Assembly: GCA_947463755.1 (NCBI GenBank)
Contig: CANHUK010000124.1
Location: 1-5,882, forward strand
Reading direction: 5' to 3'
DNA length: 5,882 nucleotides
Source of the DNA: Chitinophagaceae bacterium
GTDB lineage: Bacteria; Bacteroidota; Bacteroidia; Chitinophagales; Chitinophagaceae
Below are positions 1-4,743 of this stretch, in pieces; the stretch's first letter is position 1; every line of letters starts with the position of its first letter. The notes under the pieces are model-generated. The model saw only the letters and a program-made list of their open reading frames with translations, made no database searches and had not been told where the DNA came from. The translations under genes and the position numbers were made by a program.

Positions 1-261
1 ATAACCGCGTTCGGTGAGTTCGGCCTCAGACAGCAGCAGGTGCTCCATCTTACCACTCTTACCCAGGGTATAGACGGGGGTGTGTTCGCAAAAAAGAAAA
101 TGATGGCGGGTGGGCGCTTCTCCCGCGTCGGCGTCAGAGGCGTTCCGATGACGCTCCGCCTTGATGTCGAGTCCGGCCTTGAGCCTTTGCTCCTGCAGGT
201 CCCAGGCCTCCGCATATCCAATGCGGCCGAGGTCTTCCACATGTACCTTCCGGCTTTCCAT
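1..261 (-). CDS. lipB: Octanoyltransferase LipB, N-terminal part (cut by window edge)
   Basis: LipB moves the octanoyl group from octanoyl-acyl carrier protein to lipoyl domains of 2-oxoacid dehydrogenases and the glycine cleavage H protein, in the cytoplasm; LipA then adds sulfur. Reading the minus strand from the ATG at 261 gives 87 uninterrupted codons to the edge. Seen residues are LGRIGYAEAWDLQEQRL near positions 11-27 and FLFCEHTPVYTLGKSG near 55-70, matching the family's N-terminal block (LG..dY..aw..Q...) and its EHpp.yTlG..g motif. Residues 36-52 between these blocks are a polar, Ala/Asp/Glu-rich linker. The catalytic Lys and Cys lie in the missing C-terminal part, so activity cannot be judged. 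The ATG is preferred because the family block begins about ten residues later and no other ATG, GTG or TTG lies in frame just upstream. It is divergent from rluD across 52 bp. Confidence 0.9.
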   Translation of the reverse strand, partial: MESRKVHVEDLGRIGYAEAWDLQEQRLKAGLDIKAERHRNASDADAGEAPTRHHFLFCEHTPVYTLGKSGKMEHLLLSEAELTERGY

Positions 262-265
262 GACG

Positions 266-273
266 CAAAGGTA
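266..273 (-). promoter_or_regulatory. Candidate -7 promoter box for lipB
   Basis: The minus strand reads TACCTTTG, an exact match to the Bacteroidota -7 consensus TAnnTTTG. It ends only 4 nt before the lipB ATG, so a start site a few bases downstream would give an essentially leaderless mRNA. No TTG -33 element is found 17-23 bp upstream, so this rests on one box and its orientation. Confidence 0.45.
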
Positions 274-291
274 GATTCTTTGGATAGATGT

Positions 292-299
292 TACCTTTG
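292..299 (+). promoter_or_regulatory. Candidate -7 promoter box for rluD
   Basis: TACCTTTG matches the Bacteroidota -7 consensus TAnnTTTG exactly and ends 14 nt before the rluD ATG, predicting a leader of roughly ten bases or less. A TTTG lies at 279-282, but its 9 bp spacing is too short for a -33 element. The same eight bases occur in reverse at 266-273, so the two boxes form an inverted repeat with an 18 bp centre. Confidence 0.5.
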
Positions 300-313
300 A
301 CGAAATCGAATGC

Positions 314-1381
314 ATGACGGGGGATCCCTTTGAAGAAGACAGGCTGCCGGAGGATGGCGAAGGTTCGGAAGCGCTCTACGAACGATTCACGCTTACGGTA
401 GACCGTGGCCAGGAACCGCTGCGGATCGACAAGTTCGTATCCATGCGGCTCACGAATGTCACAAGGAACAAGGTCCAGCAGGCCATCGAAGCGGAAATGC
501 TTATGGTCAACGCGAAGCCCGTCAAATCCAATTACAAGATCCGGCCGGGAGATCAGATCGTCATGTACTCAGACAATGCTCCGGAGACCTTTGAGATCAA
601 GCCGGAGCAGATGTCGCTGAATATCGTGTTCGAAGATGACCATATCATGGTGATCGACAAACCGGCAGGCATGGTCGTCCACCCGGGACACGGAAATTAT
701 TCCGGCACCCTCGTCAACGGCATCGCCTGGCATCTGCGGCAACAACAGCCGGATCTGTCAGACGATAAACTGCCCCGGTACGGATTGGTGCACCGGATCG
801 ATAAAAATACGAGCGGACTGCTGGTGGTTGCCAAGCACGACAAAGCGGCGATGCACCTGGCCAACCAGTTCTTTGAGCACACGGTCCACCGCCGCTACAT
901 CGCGCTGGTATGGGGAGATTTCGAAGAGGATGAAGGCACCGTTACCGGACATGTCGGACGCCATCTTCGATTCAGGAAGATCATGGATGTGTATCCCGAT
1001 GGGGAGCACGGCAAGGAGGCGATCACACATTACAAGATCCTGGAAAGATTGAGATATGTGACCCTGGTGGAATGCAGACTCGAAACGGGGCGCACCCATC
1101 AGATCCGGGTGCATATGCAGCATATCGGTCATTCGCTGTTCAACGACGAAGTCTATGGGGGCGACAGGATCCTGAAAGGGACCGTCTTCACCAAATACAA
1201 GCAGTTCGTGGACAACTGCTTTGAGATCTGTCCCCGGCATGCCCTGCATGCCAAAGAACTCGGGTTCATTCATCCCATGACCCGTCAGCCCATGAAATTC
1301 GAAAGTGAACTGGCAGACGATATGGTACAGATCATTGATAAATGGCGCCGGTATGTGAAGGCCAAACAACCCGAAGAGTAA
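314..1381 (+). CDS. rluD: RluD-type 23S rRNA pseudouridine synthase (RluA family)
   Basis: This cytoplasmic enzyme isomerises specific uridines of 23S rRNA to pseudouridine; RluD in E. coli acts on helix 69. The 355 residues are typical for Bacteroidota members. An S4-like RNA-binding domain spans about residues 34-85 (starting PLRIDKF). The catalytic domain follows, with DKPAGMVVHPG at about 115-125, the RluA-family motif HRIDKNTSG at 160-168 whose Asp163 is the expected nucleophile, GRTHQIRVHM at 259-268 and RHALHAKELGFIHP at 308-321. The first 25 residues are acidic and variable. The ATG at 314 is used because another ATG at 310 is out of frame and soon stops, and a promoter-like box lies just upstream. 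It is divergent from lipB and convergent with the propeller gene. The family is certain; RluD rather than another RluA-type paralogue is inferred from the S4 domain and overall likeness. Confidence 0.93.
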   Translation: MTGDPFEEDRLPEDGEGSEALYERFTLTVDRGQEPLRIDKFVSMRLTNVTRNKVQQAIEAEMLMVNAKPVKSNYKIRPGDQIVMYSDNAPETFEIKPEQMSLNIVFEDDHIMVIDKPAGMVVHPGHGNYSGTLVNGIAWHLRQQQPDLSDDKLPRYGLVHRIDKNTSGLLVVAKHDKAAMHLANQFFEHTVHRRYIALVWGDFEEDEGTVTGHVGRHLRFRKIMDVYPDGEHGKEAITHYKILERLRYVTLVECRLETGRTHQIRVHMQHIGHSLFNDEVYGGDRILKGTVFTKYKQFVDNCFEICPRHALHAKELGFIHPMTRQPMKFESELADDMVQIIDKWRRYVKAKQPEE

Positions 1382-1394
1382 ACGCCAGGTTGAC

Positions 1395-2513
1395 TCATTC
1401 GACCCAGTCTGCGATGAAGATGTTGGTGTCGCGGGTACCGCCATTGTTGCGGTTGCTGCAGAACACTAGTTTCTTCCCGTCCGGACTGAACATCGGGAAA
1501 GCATCGAAGCCCAGGTCTCGGCTCACTTTCTTCAAGGATGTCCCGTCTTCGTTCATCGTATAAAGATTGAACGGGAATCCCCGCTTGTACTCGTGATTGG
1601 AGGCAAAAATGATGCGCTTGCTGTCGGGCATGTAGGCCGGTGCCCAGTTGGCCTGTCCGAAATTACTGACCTGGCGAGCGTTGCTGCCGTCTGCATCGGC
1701 GACCCAAACTTCCATCCGGGTGGGTGCCACGAGATTTTCTTTTAGCAACGCTTTGTATTCACTGACTTCAGCTTCCGTCTTGGGACGGGAAGCCCTCCAG
1801 ATGAGTTTTTTGCCATCGGGACTGAACCATGCGCCACCATCATATCCGAGCATGTTGGTTACCCGGCGGGTATTCCCGGACTTGAGGTCCATGATGTACA
1901 ATTCAAGGTCGCCGTCACGCATAGAGGTGAAGACCATTTTCTTGCCATCGGGTGACAGGGTGGCTTCCGCATCGTAGCCCGGGGTGTTGGTCAGTTGTTT
2001 GACGATCTTACCGGACAGGTCGGCCACGAAGATGTCATACGAATCGTAGAGAGGCCAGATGTAGCGGTTACCATATTTGGTACGATCGGGGACCGGCGGA
2101 CAATCTGGACTGCCCAGATGAGTGGAGGCATAAATGACATGTTTTCCATCTTTCATGAACGCGCCGCAGGTGGTCCGACCCTTTCCGGTGCTGACGAGTT
2201 TTGGCTGAAAGGACTCGCCCTGCCGGGCAGGTACTTTTGCAATGTACATCTGATCGCAGGGGATGCCTTCCTTGGCATATGTTTTCTGAAAGATCAGCCA
2301 TTTACCATCATAGCTGAAATAGGCTTCCGCATTATCGCCCCCGAAGGTGAGCTGACGGATGTTTGTGAGATGCGTTTCGTCAGGATAGGCCAGGGTATCT
2401 TTCGACATGTCAGCGCGGGCTGGCGTGGCGATGAAGGCTCCAAGAAGACCCAGCGTCAGTGGGAGAAAGCGTGACAGGCGGGCGGAGAACCGTCCGGATG
2501 GTTGTGAAAGCAT
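1395..2513 (-). CDS. Exported PD40/TolB-like beta-propeller protein
   Basis: A 372-residue protein of unknown specific function, built from WD40-like (PD40, TolB-type) propeller repeats. The N-terminus has an arginine-bearing n-region, a hydrophobic stretch at about 16-29 and an ARA cleavage site before Asp35, so it is predicted to be exported to the periplasm or beyond. Repeat units of the form QLT...A.FSPDGKKLVF..N lie near 54-75, 172-197, 217-241, 280-305 and 330-354, with a weaker one near 105-130, giving about six blades. Four cysteines remain after cleavage (86, 116, 138, 352). A GTG at 2546 would add 11 residues, but the ATG at 2513 gives a cleaner signal peptide and the candidate promoter box overlaps the extra codons. 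Such proteins bind partners or ligands and need not be TolB, which in Proteobacteria sits with tolA and pal; no Tol gene is present here. Its stop lies 13 bp from that of rluD. Confidence 0.88.
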   Translation of the reverse strand: MLSQPSGRFSARLSRFLPLTLGLLGAFIATPARADMSKDTLAYPDETHLTNIRQLTFGGDNAEAYFSYDGKWLIFQKTYAKEGIPCDQMYIAKVPARQGESFQPKLVSTGKGRTTCGAFMKDGKHVIYASTHLGSPDCPPVPDRTKYGNRYIWPLYDSYDIFVADLSGKIVKQLTNTPGYDAEATLSPDGKKMVFTSMRDGDLELYIMDLKSGNTRRVTNMLGYDGGAWFSPDGKKLIWRASRPKTEAEVSEYKALLKENLVAPTRMEVWVADADGSNARQVSNFGQANWAPAYMPDSKRIIFASNHEYKRGFPFNLYTMNEDGTSLKKVSRDLGFDAFPMFSPDGKKLVFCSNRNNGGTRDTNIFIADWVE

Positions 2514-2533
2514 ATGCTTGGCAATTGAGATGG

Positions 2534-2541
2534 CAAAGATA
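2534..2541 (-). promoter_or_regulatory. Candidate -7 promoter box for the propeller gene
   Basis: The minus strand reads TATCTTTG, an exact TAnnTTTG match ending 20 nt before the ATG at 2513. This favours that ATG over the GTG at 2546, which would lie upstream of the transcript. No TTG -33 element is visible at 17-23 bp. Confidence 0.5.
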
Positions 2542-2563
2542 CGCACCTGTTGCGGGGCGATCG

Positions 2564-2580
2564 GTCAGATTTTTGTCAGA
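2564..2580. repeat. Short direct repeat GTCAGA x2, possible operator
   Basis: GTCAGA occurs at 2564-2569 and again at 2575-2580, with starts 11 bp apart, about one turn of the helix, separated by a T run. It lies between two divergent promoter-like boxes. Tandem sites on one face of DNA are typical of regulator binding, but six-base repeats also occur by chance. Confidence 0.25.
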
Positions 2581-2606
2581 CTTTCTAGCCCGCGGGTGTA
2601 ATTTTG
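2572..2606 (+). promoter_or_regulatory. Candidate promoter for the TPR lipoprotein gene
   Basis: TTTG at 2572-2575 and TAATTTTG at 2599-2606 match the Bacteroidota -33 and -7 elements with a 23 bp spacer, at the long end of the range reported for the phylum. The -7 box ends 3 nt before ATG 2610 and 9 nt before ATG 2616, predicting almost no leader. Confidence 0.45.
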
Positions 2607-2609
2607 GGT

Positions 2610-3416
2610 ATGCAAATGTCCCTGGTCGCGAGCATCTTCCTGTCGATCATGTTATTCAGTCTGCCGGGTTGCGGAGATCGATCCGGTCAGGAAGCCGCTG
2701 ATCAGGCAAGTCATCTGCCGGAGGCTGACAGCATGCTGCTCTCCCGCTATCCCGACTCCGTTGGGCTTCGGCTTGAAGTGTCGGCAGCCAGCGAAGCGGG
2801 GGGAGATGTCCGCAGGGCCCTGCAATGGGTGGATGAGGGACTTCAGCGCGACAGTCTGCAGCCTGTTCTCTGGAACCGAAAAGCCTCCCTGCTCCTGTCG
2901 ATGAAGGACACGACCGGAGCTATCGGGAGTCTGCTACGGTCTTTGTCGGTGAACCCTGCGCAGACGGACATTCTGCTGGAACTGGGTTTTATTTATGCAG
3001 ATCGTCGTGATCCCGCCGCGCTCTCTGTGGCGGAGCGGATCCTTTCGCCAGCAGGTGATCCACGCTTTCAAGCGCAGGCGCAATATCTGAAAGGCATTTA
3101 TTTTGGCAATATCGGGCGGTTTGCAGAAGCCATCCGTGCCTACGACGGAGCGATCGGCAGTTCATACACATTCACGGACGCATATATCGAGAAGGGGATC
3201 CTGTTGTACGAACAGAAAAGGGTCACTGAGGCCTTGTCTGTTTTTGAAAAGGTGCTGACCGTGAACAACGCGCTGGCGGATGCCTATTACTGGCGTGGGC
3301 GGTGCCTGGAGACCGGTGGTGATAAGGCGGCCGCATTGGATGACTACCGAAGGGCCCTGAGCCTGGATCCTGATATCCGGGGAGCCCGGGAAGGCGAAAA
3401 GAGACTTTCAAAATAA
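2610..3416 (+). CDS. TPR-repeat lipoprotein
   Basis: A 268-residue protein with a lipoprotein signal and tandem tetratricopeptide repeats; its binding partner is unknown. The hydrophobic stretch at about 4-18 is followed by LPGC, a fair lipobox with Cys21 as the lipidated residue. From about 51 to 255 run five to six helical repeats of about 34 residues; the clearest are 154-187 (KGIYFGNIGRFAEAIRAYDGA), 188-221 and 222-255 (YYWRGRCLETGGDKAAALDDY), with the TPR pattern of W/Y, G, A and P. TPR lipoproteins usually scaffold envelope complexes. The start is uncertain: TTG 2604, ATG 2610 and ATG 2616 are in frame, and a stop at 2586 excludes anything earlier. None of these starts gives a basic residue before the hydrophobic core, which is unusual for a Sec signal. 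The next gene, kdsA, follows after 62 bp on the same strand. Confidence 0.85.
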   Translation: MQMSLVASIFLSIMLFSLPGCGDRSGQEAADQASHLPEADSMLLSRYPDSVGLRLEVSAASEAGGDVRRALQWVDEGLQRDSLQPVLWNRKASLLLSMKDTTGAIGSLLRSLSVNPAQTDILLELGFIYADRRDPAALSVAERILSPAGDPRFQAQAQYLKGIYFGNIGRFAEAIRAYDGAIGSSYTFTDAYIEKGILLYEQKRVTEALSVFEKVLTVNNALADAYYWRGRCLETGGDKAAALDDYRRALSLDPDIRGAREGEKRLSK

Positions 3417-3478
3417 ATTCATAGTGCTCATTTCCAATCTATAACAGATCATACATCAACTGAAATATCAAATAAGAC

Positions 3479-4300
3479 ATGCAACCTTATCTATCTGAAC
3501 TCTTTCGGCATCAATCATACGATCCAAAAGCCTTTTTCCTTATTGCAGGCCCCTGTGTGGTGGAGAGCGGTGAACTGGTGGAAGAAATCGCCTCCCGGGT
3601 ATCCGGCATCTGCCGGAACCTGGGTATTCCATATGTATTCAAGGCATCCTATCGGAAAGCGAACCGCACAAGTGCCCATTCTTTCACTGGGCTGGGTGAT
3701 GAACCTGCCCTGAAGATCCTTCAGGAGGCAGGCCGGCGGCATGGTGTACCAGTGACGACGGACATCCATGCCCATGAGGAGGCCGCGATGGCGGCTCCCT
3801 ATGCAGACATTCTGCAGATACCCGCCTTTTTGTGCCGGCAGACGGACCTTTTGACGGCGGCAGCGGAGACGGGCCGGATCGTAAATGTGAAGAAAGGACA
3901 GTTCCTGAGCGGTGCCTCCATGAAATTTGCGGTGGAAAAGATCCGTAAGGCGGGGAACGACCGGGTGATGCTGACGGAACGGGGCAATAGTTTTGGCTAC
4001 CAGGATCTGATCGTCGATTACCGGAACATCCCGGACATGGCCGCCCACGGCGTGCCTGTGATCATGGATTGCACGCATTCACTGCAGCAACCGAACCAGC
4101 CGGGCGGGGTGACCGGCGGAAACCCGGATATGATCGGAACGATCGCGAAGGCGGCGATCGCCACAGGGGCTGATGGTCTGTTCATTGAAACCCATCCCGA
4201 GCCGGGCAGGGCATTGAGTGACGGGGCCAATATGCTGGTACTTGACAGATTGGAAGGGCTGCTGAAAGATCTGTTGCGCATTCGGGCTGCCGTATCCTGA
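3479..4300 (+). CDS. kdsA: 3-deoxy-D-manno-octulosonate 8-phosphate synthase, metal-dependent class
   Basis: KdsA condenses phosphoenolpyruvate with arabinose 5-phosphate to give KDO 8-phosphate, the committed step to the KDO sugar of lipopolysaccharide, in the cytoplasm. The 273 residues form the usual TIM-barrel length. Visible motifs are IAGPCVVES at 22-30, [14 protein letters not shown] at 52-65, [14 protein letters not shown] at 112-125, NVKKGQF at 136-142, [11 protein letters not shown] at 197-207 and FIETHPEP at 235-242. Cys26, His200, Glu237 and Asp248 have the same spacing as the metal ligands Cys11, His185, Glu222 and Asp233 of Aquifex aeolicus KdsA, so a divalent metal is expected; the E. 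coli metal-free class has Asn instead of Cys. The 62 bp upstream are AT-rich (about 29% GC) but hold no TAnnTTTG box, so it may use a different promoter or be read through from the TPR gene. The downstream neighbour is convergent. Confidence 0.96.
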   Translation: MQPYLSELFRHQSYDPKAFFLIAGPCVVESGELVEEIASRVSGICRNLGIPYVFKASYRKANRTSAHSFTGLGDEPALKILQEAGRRHGVPVTTDIHAHEEAAMAAPYADILQIPAFLCRQTDLLTAAAETGRIVNVKKGQFLSGASMKFAVEKIRKAGNDRVMLTERGNSFGYQDLIVDYRNIPDMAAHGVPVIMDCTHSLQQPNQPGGVTGGNPDMIGTIAKAAIATGADGLFIETHPEPGRALSDGANMLVLDRLEGLLKDLLRIRAAVS

Positions 4301-4315
4301 GCAAAACCCTTGAGG

Positions 4316-4328
4316 CCTCGGATCGAGG
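4316..4328 (-). terminator. Weak hairpin between kdsA and the PspC gene
   Basis: CCTCG GAT CGAGG forms a 5 bp stem with a 3 nt loop in the 29 bp between two convergent stop codons. Reading the minus strand, a short T run (GTTTTG) follows about 11 nt later; on the plus strand there is no T run. It may end transcription of the PspC gene, or both genes weakly. An alternative palindrome GAGGCCTC (4312-4319) overlaps it. Confidence 0.3.
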
Positions 4329-4329
4329 A

Positions 4330-4551
4330 TCAGAGATATTTCAGGGGATTGCGCCGGGCATTGAGCATGTACTGCTTGACATTCATCCAGAAAGCCAGGA
4401 AAACGTAGATGATGACAGGCGAACCCATCGTCAGACAGGATATATAGATGAAATACTTTCGGATGGTCACGGAAGGGATGCCCAGGATCTCACCGATTCG
4501 GGAACAGACACCGAATACGCGACCTTCGATAAAATCCTTGATGTTATTCAT
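4330..4551 (-). CDS. Small PspC-domain membrane protein
   Basis: A 73-residue protein with one PspC domain. The family signature is seen at about 11-37: [20 protein letters not shown] followed by RKYFIYI, comparable to the usual aGVcgGla.yfgid...vR pattern. A single hydrophobic membrane segment follows at about 34-56, and the tail at 57-73 is basic. In enterobacteria PspC works with PspB and PspA in the phage-shock response to membrane stress, but in Bacteroidota short stand-alone PspC proteins are common and their role is mostly unknown; no pspA or pspB is near. The GG usually found in the signature is SR here. The ATG at 4551 is the natural start for this domain. It is convergent with kdsA (29 bp) and divergent from aconitase (192 bp). 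Confidence 0.82.
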   Translation of the reverse strand: MNNIKDFIEGRVFGVCSRIGEILGIPSVTIRKYFIYISCLTMGSPVIIYVFLAFWMNVKQYMLNARRNPLKYL

Positions 4552-4555
4552 GCCA

Positions 4556-4563
4556 TAAATATA
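4556..4563 (-). promoter_or_regulatory. Weak -7-like box for the PspC gene
   Basis: The minus strand reads TATATTTA, one mismatch from TAnnTTTG, ending 4 nt before the ATG at 4551. The surroundings are AT-rich, so a chance match is likely enough that this is only a suggestion. Confidence 0.25.
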
Positions 4564-4592
4564 AAAGAAGTTGATGAATGCATAAAGAACTA

Positions 4593-4623
4593 TTGGAGGC
4601 CGGGGCAGATTGTCTTAAATTTG
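4593..4623 (+). promoter_or_regulatory. Candidate promoter for the aconitase gene
   Basis: TTG at 4593-4595 (ATTG from 4592) and TAAATTTG at 4616-4623 match the Bacteroidota -33 and -7 elements with a 20 bp spacer, close to ideal. It is the best two-part promoter in the window. It predicts a start near 4630 and a leader of about 115 nt before the ATG at 4744, far longer than for the other genes here. Confidence 0.6.
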
Positions 4624-4675
4624 CGCAGTCTGAAGAGGCCGGAGTGCAAACAATCTACGGAGCGATTTGTTCACC

Positions 4676-4690
4676 CCCTTTTTAAAAGGG
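4676..4690. promoter_or_regulatory. Palindrome CCCTTTTTAAAAGGG in the aconitase leader
   Basis: Two 7 bp arms, CCCTTTT and AAAAGGG, flank a single central T. The site lies about 50 bp downstream of the predicted start and 53 bp before the aconitase ATG. With a 1 nt centre it cannot fold as a perfect hairpin, so a dimeric protein operator is more likely than an RNA element. No known regulator motif was recognised in it. Confidence 0.35.
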
Positions 4691-4743
4691 CCGGTCTGCA
4701 GGCGATGCTCGTCAACTACCATCCATCCATAAAAACTAAAGCC

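Noticed and set aside
40..300. An 86-codon open frame on the plus strand at the window start
   Set aside because: It lies opposite the N-terminal LipB motifs and runs into the divergent promoter region.
1382..1394. Possible terminator between rluD and the propeller gene
   Set aside because: The 13 bp gap contains no inverted repeat or T run, so the two transcripts probably overlap or end by other means.
758..1444. A 228-codon open frame on the minus strand opposite rluD
   Set aside because: It overlaps the conserved catalytic domain of rluD and the end of the propeller gene, and its product is not recognisable.
1995..2474. A 159-codon open frame on the plus strand opposite the propeller gene
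   Set aside because: The minus strand carries clear PD40 repeats and a signal peptide; the plus frame has neither recognisable motifs nor a start signal.
3515..4078. A 187-codon open frame on the minus strand opposite kdsA
   Set aside because: It overlaps kdsA, whose active-site motifs are complete; the opposite product is rich in His, Arg and Cys as expected of a shadow frame.
4676..4690. Reading the aconitase-leader palindrome as an intrinsic terminator or iron-responsive RNA hairpin
   Set aside because: The centre is a single base, the stem would be mostly A-U, and no T run follows; nothing resembles the bulged-C loop of an iron-responsive element.
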